Below, piece after piece: positions 29,782 through 40,912 of a stretch of 64,000 bases of DNA; within the stretch, counting starts at the first letter, position 1, and every line of letters starts with the position of its first letter. The stretch is taken from positions 1 through 64,000 of the forward strand of contig NZ_JANQKD010000003.1 in assembly GCF_028281305.1 (NCBI RefSeq). The letters are read 5' to 3'. This DNA is from Pelagibius sp. Its GTDB lineage: Bacteria; Pseudomonadota; Alphaproteobacteria; Kiloniellales; Kiloniellaceae. Both the position numbers and the translations under genes were made by a program. Under the pieces are notes generated by a model that searched no databases, had not been told where the DNA came from, and saw nothing but the letters and a program-made list of their open reading frames with translations.

Positions 29782-29846
29782 CTTCTATTGTGCTTCTCTG
29801 GCTATTGCGCCTCTCTGGCTATAGTGCCTCTCGGGAATTCGTTCCT

Positions 29847-31190
29847 TTATCGCTGCACAGTCGTCGCCTCATGATCCGGCGCCGCACGACCTGACGGCGC
29901 CATGCCCAGTCCTTCGCGACGGGCGGCCTTGGGCAAGTCGTGAACGCCGGACGACAGCGCCCGCCGATATACCTCCAGCAGCTTGTCGGTAACGGCATCG
30001 CTGCCATAGCCATCCGCAACCCGCGCCCGCGCCCGTCGTGTAAGCGCCGGCCAGTCGGCCTCGCAGAGCAGAAGCCTGTCCAGCGCCGCGGCCAAATCGG
30101 CGGGGTCTCCCTCCTCCGCTAGGACACCGGTCTCCCCCTCTTCGACCAGCTCCGGAATGCCGCCGTGCCGGGTCGCACAGGTTGGGACGCCGACGGCCAT
30201 TGCTTCCTTGATTGTGTTCACCGGCGCATCGGCCCCGCCGGTCGGACTCGTCATCGACGCGGCGACGAAGATATGACTGGCCTCCAGAAGCGCCCTGATC
30301 TGCGCGTGGTCGCAAGCGCCGAGAAAGCGAACGCGGCCGGCGAGCCCCGCCTCATCGGCCTGCTTTTCCAGGGCAGACCGCTGCTCCCCATCGCCGACAA
30401 CGGTCAGATTTAGGTTGCGCCCTCTTTCGATGAGGCGCCGGAGCGCTTCGATGAGAACATGAACGCCCTTGCGGGGCGTCAATCGGCCGACGGTGATGCA
30501 CTCGACCGCGCCATCACCGAGGGGTCGTGGGTCGCGGTACGGAAAGCCCTCAAGATCTATGCCCGAGCCGACGACTGCGATTCTGTCCGCCGGGCAACCA
30601 AGGCCGATGGCTCTATCGCGGAAGTGCGCGCAGTTGGCCACAAAACCCTCAGCGGCGTCCCAGAGATAGTCATACACATCGGGCCCATGAGCACGGACCA
30701 CCTCAGAAATGTCATAGCCGCGGAAGTGAACGATCAGGCGTCCCTTCAGGATACCAGCCCGCCGATGCTTCAGAACGAACTCGCCCAGGGTTGCGAAGTG
30801 GCAATGCAGGATGTCGTAGCTGCCAGGAACGGCGAAAGCTTCAGCCTGATAGGAGGAGGTCAGGTCCGTCCAGCCTCTGCGATAGATCCGCGGCTTCAGC
30901 ACAGGCAACCTCCCGACGCCGTGCCTGCGCGCGAGCCGCCAGGAGACGGCGGGCAGTTGCAGAAGCCGGCGCCCGTAACCTGCGGGCCAGCTTACATTGC
31001 GGAAACGGCCGCGAAGCTTGCGCTGTATCGACGGAGCGGAGGAGAACCCGGTCGCTTCGATACTCGAAAGGCCGTAGATGTCGACCTCGTGCCCGCGATC
31101 GATCAAGCTCGCCGCGGCCAGGGCGATGAATGGCTCCGACATCATGGGAAAGCCATTTGTGAAGAAAGCAATCTTCAACAGCGCTGTCAC
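29847..31190 (-). CDS. Glycosyltransferase family 4
   Basis: 'LKIAFFTNGFPMMSEPFIALAAASLIDRGHEVDIYG', 'ITVGRLTPRKGVHVLIEALRRL', 'GADAPVNTIKEAMAVGVPTCATRHGGIPELVEEGETGVLAEEGD'. Confidence 0.94.
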   Translation of the reverse strand: MTALLKIAFFTNGFPMMSEPFIALAAASLIDRGHEVDIYGLSSIEATGFSSAPSIQRKLRGRFRNVSWPAGYGRRLLQLPAVSWRLARRHGVGRLPVLKPRIYRRGWTDLTSSYQAEAFAVPGSYDILHCHFATLGEFVLKHRRAGILKGRLIVHFRGYDISEVVRAHGPDVYDYLWDAAEGFVANCAHFRDRAIGLGCPADRIAVVGSGIDLEGFPYRDPRPLGDGAVECITVGRLTPRKGVHVLIEALRRLIERGRNLNLTVVGDGEQRSALEKQADEAGLAGRVRFLGACDHAQIRALLEASHIFVAASMTSPTGGADAPVNTIKEAMAVGVPTCATRHGGIPELVEEGETGVLAEEGDPADLAAALDRLLLCEADWPALTRRARARVADGYGSDAVTDKLLEVYRRALSSGVHDLPKAARREGLGMAPSGRAAPDHEATTVQR

Positions 31191-31475
31191 CCGAAATCAG
31201 CGGATGGGACCGGCATCAACAAGAGCGAGCCCAAAATATCACCCGCCTGTCCCAATTCCACCGAACATTGATGACGACACATAGAGATCACAACCCTTGG
31301 GAGGCCTGTCGGAAGAACATTGGAAAAAACACGGTCTGATGCAATTTGATCGCTTCTTGGAAGTTATGTTTAGAGAGCGCCGCGGGACTTCGATGAAGCC
31401 TTTACATCTGCATACTTCAGCGTGCTTTTTTGCGGCGCCGCCTGGTCCGGAAGAACTGCGGCACCGCTCAAGCGC

Positions 31476-32672
31476 ATGACGCCATCTATCGACGATTTCT
31501 CCACAACAGCAATCGTTTCGACCTTCAATAGAGCCGCCTTGGTTTCGGAGTGCGTTGAGTCGCTCCTTGGCCAAACGCTGCCCCCTGCCCAGATCATTGT
31601 CGTCAACGACGGCTCCGACGACGACACGGAAGACATCCTGCGCACCTACGGCGACCGGATCGAAGTCGTTCAGCGTGCCAACAAGGGAAAGTCGGCGGGC
31701 ATCAATCTGGCTCTGTCAATGGCACGCCATCCGCTGATCTGGATCGTTGACGACGACGACCTCGTGCTGCCGCAAGCCTTGGCAATCCTGACCGGTCTGC
31801 TGAAGGGCGCGCCCGAGGCCGGCTTTGCATACGGCCGCTACCTGCGCTTCGCAGTCGATCCGCGGACCGGACGCCAGGACCTCTTCAATACCGGTTATTG
31901 GGAGACCTGCGCCCCGGAGAACTTTCTGGCCGCCACCCTCGAGGACTTCTTCGTTCATCAGCCGGGAATGCTGGTGCGCCGCGCCGTTTACGATCAGGTC
32001 GGCCCTTTTGACGAGCGCCTGCCACGGTCGCAGGACTACGACATGCTGATCCGCCTTGCCCGTGTCACCCTGCCCGCCCCGACGGAGGCGGTCCTCTTTC
32101 ACCAGCGCCAGCATGACGGCGACCGTGGCACCGCCGCGGCGCGCTTTACCGTTGACCAGCGTGAACTTCGGTGGATTGAAGCGGACAAGCAGATCCTTCA
32201 GCGATGCTACAGGACTCTGGAACTGCGCGAGTATCTCTCGTCGCGGATCATCGAAACTGCAGAGGCGCGCAGGCACGCCCTGCTCCAACGCGCGACGATC
32301 ATGGCACGCAAGAAGCTCTGGGATCTGGCGCTCGACGACCTCGAGTCCGCCGCGCTGGTGTCGGGCGCCGGCCTGAGCGCGACTGAGAAAACCACTCTGC
32401 GACGCGCGGTCTTCTCGAAGTACGGCTGCCGCGAGTTGTTGGCCGACAAATCAGTTTCGCGGCGTGTACAGCGGCTCGCACGGCGCTCTACTGGAGGGCG
32501 GCAGATGGCCCGCACCCTGGCGCGGGGACTGTTGTGGCGGGTGAAAGAACAACTGCGCGCCGGCAATCGCCTGGAAGCAGGCCGCCTCGCCTCTCTCATG
32601 CTGTCCTGGGGACTGCAGCCGCCGTTTTCCCATGGTTCGCCCCGCCCCTCCAAGCAGCCGAGGGAAAGCTGA
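31476..32672 (+). CDS. Glycosyltransferase family 2
   Basis: 'TTAIVSTFNRAALVSECVESLLGQTLPPAQIIVVNDGSDDDTEDILRTYGDRIEVVQRANKGKSAGINLALSMARHPLIWIVDDDD'. Confidence 0.93.
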   Translation: MTPSIDDFSTTAIVSTFNRAALVSECVESLLGQTLPPAQIIVVNDGSDDDTEDILRTYGDRIEVVQRANKGKSAGINLALSMARHPLIWIVDDDDLVLPQALAILTGLLKGAPEAGFAYGRYLRFAVDPRTGRQDLFNTGYWETCAPENFLAATLEDFFVHQPGMLVRRAVYDQVGPFDERLPRSQDYDMLIRLARVTLPAPTEAVLFHQRQHDGDRGTAAARFTVDQRELRWIEADKQILQRCYRTLELREYLSSRIIETAEARRHALLQRATIMARKKLWDLALDDLESAALVSGAGLSATEKTTLRRAVFSKYGCRELLADKSVSRRVQRLARRSTGGRQMARTLARGLLWRVKEQLRAGNRLEAGRLASLMLSWGLQPPFSHGSPRPSKQPRES

Positions 32673-32703
32673 CAGGCGCTGAAGGGGCAACGCGTCCGCT
32701 CCG

Positions 32704-32745
32704 TTGGGCCCTCCATTGGCCCCTCCATTGGCCCCTCCATTGGCC
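32704..32745. repeat. 12-bp tandem repeat (ttggcccctcca), about 3.5 copies
   Basis: ttgggccctcca ttggcccctcca ttggcccctcca ttggcc between the GT2 and SorC genes. Confidence 0.9.
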
Positions 32746-32752
32746 GTCGTCT

Positions 32753-33727
32753 TCAGCGCTTGGCCAGCAGTGCCTTTGCCGTTGCCTCGTCGGTGATGAG
32801 AGCTGAGACCAGTTTGCCGGCCAGCGCTGCCTTAAGGGCGGCGACTTTCTTCTTGCCGCCGCCAACCACAACGGTCAGCCGCTGTGGCGGCGTTTCGAGC
32901 GGCAGGCTTGCAACCCGCCTGTTGACCGGATTGTCCAGGGGCCGGCCCGCAGCATCGAAAGACCAGCCGGTGATCTCCCCGACCGCGCCGGCCTCGATCA
33001 GGGCTGAAACGTCGGCATCGCTCAAGAAGCCGTCGCGGTGGATCGGCGCATGCCAACCAATTTCGCCGATGCCGACAAAGCTGGCATCGGCCTGGTCGCG
33101 CAGTTCCCGCAGGGCCCGAAACGCGCGCTGGTCCTGCAGAACCTCACGGTCCGCAACCGTCTCTGTCACCACGGGCGCCGGCACCGGATAGCGTTGCGCG
33201 CCCACTTTGTCACCGAGCCGCATGACCACGTCATAGGGGTTGGCCTGGCCGCCCGCCGCCATGGCACCGACCAGAGAGACGACCTTGTGTTGCGGGCGCT
33301 CCATCGTATCGAGTTCTTCGACGGCCGCCCGCAGCGTCCGTCCGTTGCCGACGCAGACCGTGACCGCAGACTTGCGCGACAGCAGCCGTTGCAGCCGAAC
33401 CGCAGCAGCCACCGCGATCCCCGCCGTCGAGCCGGGGGCAGCCGGGTCGCTCGGCGTTACGTCGCAGAACTCGAGGGCGAAGCGGTCCGTCAGCCGTGCA
33501 GACAGCTCCGTACAGGCCGCGACGGGGTGGTCGAGCCGGAACTTGATCATCTTCTCGCTCACCGCCAAAGCCACCAGCCGCTGGACCGCCTGGCGGGAGA
33601 GATCGAGCTGCGCGGCGATCTCATCCTGCGTCCGGCCGGCGATGAAGTAGAGCCAGGCCGCTCGCGCGGCGTCGTCGCGCCGGCGATCGCTTTGCCTATC
33701 GGCTGTCTTCTCGACGGTCTTGTCCAT
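32753..33727 (-). CDS. SorC/DeoR-type sugar-binding transcriptional regulator
   Basis: 'AAWLYFIAGRTQDEIAAQLDLSRQAVQRLVALAVSEKMIKFRLDHPVAACTELSARLTDRFALEFCDV' plus a sugar-binding domain. Confidence 0.9.
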   Translation of the reverse strand: MDKTVEKTADRQSDRRRDDAARAAWLYFIAGRTQDEIAAQLDLSRQAVQRLVALAVSEKMIKFRLDHPVAACTELSARLTDRFALEFCDVTPSDPAAPGSTAGIAVAAAVRLQRLLSRKSAVTVCVGNGRTLRAAVEELDTMERPQHKVVSLVGAMAAGGQANPYDVVMRLGDKVGAQRYPVPAPVVTETVADREVLQDQRAFRALRELRDQADASFVGIGEIGWHAPIHRDGFLSDADVSALIEAGAVGEITGWSFDAAGRPLDNPVNRRVASLPLETPPQRLTVVVGGGKKKVAALKAALAGKLVSALITDEATAKALLAKR

Positions 33728-33976
33728 TCCCGCTCCCTCCCTGAGGTATCACCCCAACGGCCGGGCCTAACGTCTTGGCCGGGCGCGCAGAAGCGCTTCT
33801 AGCGCGGATGCCGGCCGATGCAAAGCAGATCTCGGTTCGGGTCCAAGCTGCCGCACGGTTGCAACATTCTTAAAGCAACAAGCTTGACTTATTCATCAGA
33901 GCGTGCGATCAATTGCTCAATAAACGAGCATATGCCCAATAACCTACATGCTCATAACTTTGGGAGGAAGGCTAAA

Positions 33977-35287
33977 ATGAATCCCACGCGACTTGCCCCA
34001 CGCCTCACCTTGGGGGCCTGCGCTCTCCTCGCATCCACCGCGCTTGCCTCGGCGGAGACGTTGACGATCGCTACGGTCAACAACGGCGACATGATCCGCA
34101 TGCAGGGTTACACCGACGACTTCACCGCCAAGACCGGCCACGAGGTCGAGTGGGTCACACTGGAAGAGAACGTCCTGCGTCAGCGCGTGACCACGGACAT
34201 CTCCACCAAGGGCGGGGCTTTCGACATCATGACCATCGGCATGTACGAAACCCCGATTTGGGGCGCGAACGGCTGGCTGGTTCCGCTCGACGATCTGAGC
34301 GCGGAATACGATGTTGACGACATTCTGCCGGCGATGCGGGACGGACTGAGCCACGACGGCACGCTCTACGCTGCGCCGTTCTATGGTGAAAGCTCGATGG
34401 TCATGTACCGCACCGACCTCGTCGAAGCGGCCGGCATGACCATGCCTGAAGCTCCGACCTGGGATCAGATTGCGGAACTGGCCCGCGCGATGACCGATCG
34501 TGAAAACGAAATCAACGGCATTTGCCTGCGCGGCAAGGCCGGTTGGGGCGAAGGCGGCGCCTTCATCACAGTTACAGCAAACTCGTTCGGCGCGCGCTGG
34601 TTCGACGAAAACTGGAGAGCCCAGTTCGATCAGCCCGAATGGGCCAATGCACTCAACTTCTTCGTCGACCTGATGGCAGATGCGGGCCCTCCGGGATACG
34701 CGACAAACGGCTTCAACGAGAACCTGTCGCTGTTCCAGCAAGGCAAGTGCGGCATGTGGATCGACGCGACCGTTGCGGCGTCCTTCGTGACCAACCCCAA
34801 CGACTCCACCGTCGCGGACAAGGTGGGTTTCGCCCTGGCGCCGGACACCGGCCTCGGCAAGCGGTCCAACTGGCTCTGGGCCTGGGCGCTGGCCATTCCG
34901 GCCGGCACGCAGAAGGCTGACGCCGCCAAGCAGTTCATCGAGTGGGCCACCTCGAAGGAGTACATTGAGCTGGTTGCCTCGAAAGAAGGTTGGGCCAACG
35001 TGCCGCCGGGCGCACGGACCTCGCTCTACGAGAACCCTGAGTACCAAAAGGTGCCTTTCGCGCAGAAGACGCTGGAGTCCATCAAAGCCGCTGACCCGAC
35101 GAACCCGACCGTCATGCCGGTGCCCTATGTCGGTATCCAGTTCGTCGCCATTCCGGAGTTCGCCGGCATTGCCACCGAGGTGAGCCAGGAGTTCTCGGCC
35201 GTCTACGCGGGCCAGCAGACTGTGGATGAGGCGCTTGCCAAGGCGCAGGCCCTGACCACCGACGCCATGGAAGCCGCGGGCTACTGA
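33977..35287 (+). CDS. smoE: ABC transporter substrate-binding protein, sorbitol/mannitol type
   Basis: 'LASAETLTIATVNNGDMIRMQGYTDDFTAKTGHEVEWVTLEENVLRQRVTTDISTKGGAFDIMTIGMYETPIWGANGWLVPL'; first gene of an smo-like operon. Confidence 0.88.
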   Translation: MNPTRLAPRLTLGACALLASTALASAETLTIATVNNGDMIRMQGYTDDFTAKTGHEVEWVTLEENVLRQRVTTDISTKGGAFDIMTIGMYETPIWGANGWLVPLDDLSAEYDVDDILPAMRDGLSHDGTLYAAPFYGESSMVMYRTDLVEAAGMTMPEAPTWDQIAELARAMTDRENEINGICLRGKAGWGEGGAFITVTANSFGARWFDENWRAQFDQPEWANALNFFVDLMADAGPPGYATNGFNENLSLFQQGKCGMWIDATVAASFVTNPNDSTVADKVGFALAPDTGLGKRSNWLWAWALAIPAGTQKADAAKQFIEWATSKEYIELVASKEGWANVPPGARTSLYENPEYQKVPFAQKTLESIKAADPTNPTVMPVPYVGIQFVAIPEFAGIATEVSQEFSAVYAGQQTVDEALAKAQALTTDAMEAAGY

Positions 35288-35300
35288 ATCTTCCTCCCAG

Positions 35301-35335
35301 CCGGAGGGCGGGTGCGCCCGCCCTCCGGTCCTTTC
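35301..35335 (+). terminator. Strong 12-bp-stem hairpin between substrate-binding protein and permease (attenuator/mRNA stabiliser)
   Basis: ccggagggcggg-tgcg-cccgccctccgg followed by tcctttctctct. Confidence 0.8.
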
Positions 35336-35397
35336 TCTCTTGAGATTACAACCCCGAGTCTCAAACACTTCGGGCGTTGACAGAGGAGGTCTGTCCA

Positions 35398-36276
35398 ATG
35401 GCCACCCAGCATTCGCGTTCCGCAGCCCGCTTGATGTTGGCGCCGGCCGTGATCCTGCTTCTGGGCTGGATGCTCGTGCCGCTTACGATGACGCTTTTCT
35501 TCTCCTTCAAGAAGTACCTGCCGATGCGCGGCGACTCTATGGCCAATGGACTGGACTGGGTCGGTTTCGCGAACTACACCCGCTTCGTAACCTCCAGTTC
35601 CTTCTGGCCGAGCGTGCAGACGACCCTGGTCATCGTCGGCGGTGTCCTGATCATCACCGTTGTTTTTGGCGTGCTGCTGGCGATCCTGCTGGACCAGCCG
35701 ATGTGGGGCCAGGGCATGGTTCGGATCTTCGTCATCGCGCCCTTCTTCGTGATGCCCACCGTGTCGGCGCTGGTCTGGAAGAACATGTTCATGGACCCGG
35801 TGAACGGCCTTCTGGCACATCTCTGGAAATTCTTCGGCGCCGCGCCCGTGGAGTGGCTCAGCCAGGCGTCGATGCCGTCCCTGATTATGATCGTCAGCTG
35901 GCAGTGGCTGCCCTTCGCCACCCTGATCCTCCTGACAGCGATCCAGTCGCTCGACAGCGAGCAGCTGGAAGCCGCCGAGATGGACGGCGCTCCGGCCCTG
36001 AAGCGGTTTTGGTTCATTATCCTGCCGCATCTGAGCCGCGCGATCACCATCGTGATCCTGATTCAGACGATCTTTCTCTTGGCGATCTTCGCAGAGATCT
36101 TCGTCACAACCGGCGGCGCGTTCGGCACCAAGACACTCAGCTACCTGATCTTCCAGCGCGTGCTGGAAAGCCAGAACGTGGGCCTTGGCTCTGCCGGAGG
36201 CGTTTACGCCATCATCCTCGCCAATATCGTCGCGCTCTTCCTGATGCGCATTGTCGGCAAGAACCTGGACGCGTGA
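35398..36276 (+). CDS. smoF: ABC transporter permease (sorbitol/mannitol type)
   Basis: MATQHSRSAARLMLAPAVILLLGWMLVPLTMTLFFSFKKY...; EAA loop 'EAAEMDGAPALKRFWFIILPHL'. Confidence 0.9.
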   Translation: MATQHSRSAARLMLAPAVILLLGWMLVPLTMTLFFSFKKYLPMRGDSMANGLDWVGFANYTRFVTSSSFWPSVQTTLVIVGGVLIITVVFGVLLAILLDQPMWGQGMVRIFVIAPFFVMPTVSALVWKNMFMDPVNGLLAHLWKFFGAAPVEWLSQASMPSLIMIVSWQWLPFATLILLTAIQSLDSEQLEAAEMDGAPALKRFWFIILPHLSRAITIVILIQTIFLLAIFAEIFVTTGGAFGTKTLSYLIFQRVLESQNVGLGSAGGVYAIILANIVALFLMRIVGKNLDA

Positions 36277-36289
36277 GGAGGAACGGATA

Positions 36290-37120
36290 ATGGCCCGCGC
36301 TGTCACGACACAACGCAAGACGATCAACACGGTCGCTGCCTGGGTGATCGGCCTTCTGATCTTTTTCCCGATTCTCTGGACGATCCTCACCAGCTTCAAG
36401 ACCGAGGCACAGGCGATCAGTGACCCGCCGATCTTCCTCTTCTTCGACTGGACGCTGGAAAACTACTCGGTCGTACAGGAGCGCTCGGACTACATGCGCT
36501 TCCTCTGGAACTCGGTGATCCTGGCGGGCGGCTCGACTCTTCTGGGTATCATCATCGCCGTGCCCGCTGCCTGGTCGATGGCTTTCGTGCCCTCGCGCCG
36601 CACCAAGGACATCCTGCTTTGGATGCTCTCAACCAAGATGCTGCCGGCGGTGGGCGTGCTCTATCCGATCTATCTGCTGTTCATCCAGTTCGGGCTGCTC
36701 GACACGCAACTGGGGCTGACTCTCGTCCTGATGTTGATCAACCTGCCGATCATCGTCTGGATGCTCTACACCTACTTCAAGGAAATCCCCGGTGAGATCC
36801 TCGAGGCTTCGCGGATGGACGGCGCCGGCCTGCGCGAAGAGATCCTCTATGTCCTGACGCCAATGGCCTTGCCCGGCATCGCCTCGACCGTTCTGCTGAA
36901 CTTCATCCTCGCCTGGAACGAGGCCTTCTGGACCCTCAACCTGACCGCCGCCCAAGCCGCACCGCTGACCGCGTTCATCGCCAGCTATTCCAGCCCCGAG
37001 GGCCTGTTTTTTGCCAAGCTCAGCGCGGCCTCGACCATGGCGATTGCGCCGATCCTGATCCTCGGCTGGTTCAGCCAGAAACAACTCGTCCGCGGCCTGA
37101 CCTTCGGCGCGGTGAAATAA
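36290..37120 (+). CDS. smoG: ABC transporter permease (sorbitol/mannitol type)
   Basis: [43 protein letters not shown]...; EAA loop '[25 protein letters not shown]'. Confidence 0.9.
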   Translation: MARAVTTQRKTINTVAAWVIGLLIFFPILWTILTSFKTEAQAISDPPIFLFFDWTLENYSVVQERSDYMRFLWNSVILAGGSTLLGIIIAVPAAWSMAFVPSRRTKDILLWMLSTKMLPAVGVLYPIYLLFIQFGLLDTQLGLTLVLMLINLPIIVWMLYTYFKEIPGEILEASRMDGAGLREEILYVLTPMALPGIASTVLLNFILAWNEAFWTLNLTAAQAAPLTAFIASYSSPEGLFFAKLSAASTMAIAPILILGWFSQKQLVRGLTFGAVK

Positions 37121-37131
37121 GGAAGACGGAG

Positions 37132-38132
<1,001 letters not shown>

Positions 38133-38136
<4 letters not shown>

Positions 38137-38903
38137 GCCGTCTGGAAGGAAAGACCGCCCTCGTCACAGGCGGGGCGCGCGGGATCGGCAGCGCGATCTG
38201 TCACGCCTATGCGGCCCAAGGAGCGAAGGTCGCCATTGCCGACCGTCTGTTCGAAGACGCGCAGGAGACCGCAGCACGCCTCGGCGACGCCGGCATTGCG
38301 GTGGCGATGGACGTCACGGACCTGGCTGCGATTGCCGCCGGTGTCGCTGCGGTCGAGAAGAAATGGGGCGGTATCGACATCCTGGTCAACAACGCCGGCA
38401 TCTTCAACATGGCCGCCATCGAGGAGGTGACGGTGGAGGACTATCGCCGCCAGTACGACGTGAATGTCGGGGGCACGATCTTTGCCATTCAGGCTGTCGT
38501 GCCAGGCATGCGGAAACGCGGTGGCGGGGCCATCATCAACTTCTCGTCGCAGGCGGGCCGGCGTGGGGAGCCCAATATCACGCTCTACTGTTCGACCAAG
38601 GCGGCGGTGATCTCGATCACCCAGTCCCTGGCGCTGGAGCTGGCCAAGGACAGGATCCGCGTCAATGCCATTGCCCCGGGCGTCATCGACACCCCGATGT
38701 GGACCCAGGTGGACGCGCTTTTTGCCAGGTATGAAAACAAGCCCGTCGGACAGAAAAAGCGTGAAGTGGGCGAAGCCGTGCCGCTTGGCCACATGGGTGC
38801 GCCTGAAGATGTCGCCGAACCCGCGGTGTTCCTTGCCTCCGAGGAGGCAAGATATATCACGGCACAGACGCTGAATGTCGACGGCGGCAACTGGATGAGT
38901 TGA
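38133..38903 (+). CDS. smoS: SDR, sorbitol dehydrogenase-like
   Basis: '[20 protein letters not shown]', YxxxK, C-terminal '[32 protein letters not shown]...[13 protein letters not shown]' typical of SmoS-like enzymes. Confidence 0.88.
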
Positions 38904-38916
38904 GAGGTCTGGTGAG

Positions 38917-39693
38917 ATGTATCTCGAGAAGCTGAAGTTGGATGGACGTGTCGCGGTGGTCACCGGCGGCGGGCAAGGCATCGGGGCCGCCTGCGCCCGG
39001 GCCCTGGGAGAGGCCGGCGCCACCGTCGTCATTGCCGAACTCCATCCCGAACGGGCCGAGGCCTCGGCCGCGGAGCTGGTCGCGTTGGGCCTTCAGGCGG
39101 AGGCCATGCCGCTCGATGTCACCCAGTCCGCGGCCGTCGACAAGGCGGCGGACGAGATCGTCGCGCGCCACGGCCGCGTGGATGTGTTGGTGAATAACGC
39201 CGGAGTGGCCAAGAGCGATGTGAAGGCCGAAGACACCAGCGACGACCACTGGCGCTTCCACATGGACGTCAACCTGGACGGCCTGTTCTGGTGCTGCCGT
39301 GCCTTTGGCCGGCAGATGCTGAAGCAGGGCAGCGGCTCCATCGTCAACATCGGCTCCATGTCCGGCTTCATCGTGAACAAGCCGCAGCCGCAGGCCTTCT
39401 ACAACGCCTCCAAGGCCGCGGCCCACCACCTGACCAAATCCCTGGCCGCCGAGTGGGGCGCCAAGGGCGTGCGGGTGAATGCCGTGGCGCCGACCTATAT
39501 TGAAACCCCGTTGACCGCCTTTGGCATGAATGAGTGTCCGAAGATGTACGAGACCTGGCTGGAGATGACGCCGATGGGGCGCGTCGGTCAGCCGGACGAG
39601 ATCGCCTCAGTCGTGCACTTCCTGGCATCAGACGCCGCCAGCCTGGTCACGGGCGCCATTGTGCTCGCCGACGGCGGCTACACCTGCTGGTGA
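38917..39693 (+). CDS. SDR family oxidoreductase (polyol dehydrogenase-like)
   Basis: 'VAVVTGGGQGIGAACARALGEAGATVVIAE', 'FYNASKAAAHHLTKSLAAEW', 'ADGGYTCW'. Confidence 0.92.
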   Translation: MYLEKLKLDGRVAVVTGGGQGIGAACARALGEAGATVVIAELHPERAEASAAELVALGLQAEAMPLDVTQSAAVDKAADEIVARHGRVDVLVNNAGVAKSDVKAEDTSDDHWRFHMDVNLDGLFWCCRAFGRQMLKQGSGSIVNIGSMSGFIVNKPQPQAFYNASKAAAHHLTKSLAAEWGAKGVRVNAVAPTYIETPLTAFGMNECPKMYETWLEMTPMGRVGQPDEIASVVHFLASDAASLVTGAIVLADGGYTCW

Positions 39694-39702
39694 TGGGCAG
39701 GG

Positions 39703-40689
39703 TCAGGCGGGTTCCAGCAGTGCCTTCGCCGTATCGGTGTCGGTGACCAGATCGGTGAAGTAGCCGCGCTCCAAAAGCGCCCGCAGCACCGGGACCTTGG
39801 CCGGACCGCCGGAGACCATCACCCGCCGCGGGATCTTGATGAAGTCGCTGGGCGGGAACCCGAGCACCCGGCGATTGATCGGATGGTCGAGGATCTGCGC
39901 TTCGGCATCGATGTAGTAGCCCAGGAAATTGCCGATGGCGCCCGCCTTGGAGGCTTCGCGGAACTCCGCGTCGTCGACGAAGCCCATGCGCCGGATGGTG
40001 CTGGAATCGACCCCGCCGACGCTGGCCAGGGCGAGGTCGGCCGACTGGGTCTTCAAATAGACCTCCCGCATCATCGGCTGCTGCAGGATCGTATCGCGGC
40101 TCTCCTCGCTGTCGCAGACGATGGGGCCCGGCAGGTAGTAGCATTCCGCGTGCAGCCGGGCCGCGAGGTCGGTGGTCGCCTCGAAGGCGTCCACCGAGGA
40201 ACGCCTGGTCAGTGAGCCCAGCATCGAAACCACCGCCGCATCGCGCAACGGCTTGTCCTCCGTCGCCTGGGCCATGGCCTTAAGGGTAACGCCCCAGGCG
40301 ATGCCGATGGTCATGCCGTCGTCGTAGAGGGCGCTCAGCGGGCCGGCGGCGGCACGGCCCAGCACCTCGGCCAGTTGCGCCTCGTCGGCTACGCCGCCGA
40401 TCACCACCTCGACCAGATCCAGGCCGTAGGTCTCGGCGAGCTGCTGCTCGAGGGCGACGTTCTCCGCCAGCTTGGAATGGATGGTGACTCGGACGATGCC
40501 GCGCCGCCGCGCCTCGGCCAGCAGGCGGTTCACCCGCACCCGGTTGATGCCCAGGGTTTCGGCAATTTCCTGCTGCGTGCGCCCCAGCATGTAGTAGTGC
40601 CAGCAGATGCGCACCGCCAACTGCTCGGGCCAGGTTTCGCGCTGGGCCTCGTCGCCGAGGCGCTGAGCATCATGGTTCGCCCGAACCAT
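39703..40689 (-). CDS. SorC/DeoR-type sugar-binding transcriptional regulator (second paralogue)
   Basis: 'HYYMLGRTQQEIAETLGINRVRVNRLLAEARRRGIVRVTIHSKLAENVALEQQLAETYGLDLVEVV'. Confidence 0.92.
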   Translation of the reverse strand: MVRANHDAQRLGDEAQRETWPEQLAVRICWHYYMLGRTQQEIAETLGINRVRVNRLLAEARRRGIVRVTIHSKLAENVALEQQLAETYGLDLVEVVIGGVADEAQLAEVLGRAAAGPLSALYDDGMTIGIAWGVTLKAMAQATEDKPLRDAAVVSMLGSLTRRSSVDAFEATTDLAARLHAECYYLPGPIVCDSEESRDTILQQPMMREVYLKTQSADLALASVGGVDSSTIRRMGFVDDAEFREASKAGAIGNFLGYYIDAEAQILDHPINRRVLGFPPSDFIKIPRRVMVSGGPAKVPVLRALLERGYFTDLVTDTDTAKALLEPA

Positions 40690-40912
40690 AGGTCACTCTC
40701 TTCGTCCGTCCGGTCTGAGAGCATTAGCATGAACAAATGATATTGCACGGAAAAAAATGTTATGCGACCTTTGCAGTCAAGAATCATAAGGAACGCTGCC
40801 GCGGGCGCCGCCTGCCGGTCCAGCGATTGGGGAGGTTTGAGGTGGGTCCACGGCCGTCGTCACGGCGCGATCCGGAATCAGCAGGGCCGCCGCGCAGGGG
40901 ATTGCGGGCATC

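Noticed and set aside
27150-32672. Glycosyltransferase cluster as a complete capsule/O-antigen locus
   Set aside because: Only one flippase and three glycosyltransferases are visible, with no polymerase, chain-length regulator or export genes, so a full locus cannot be claimed.
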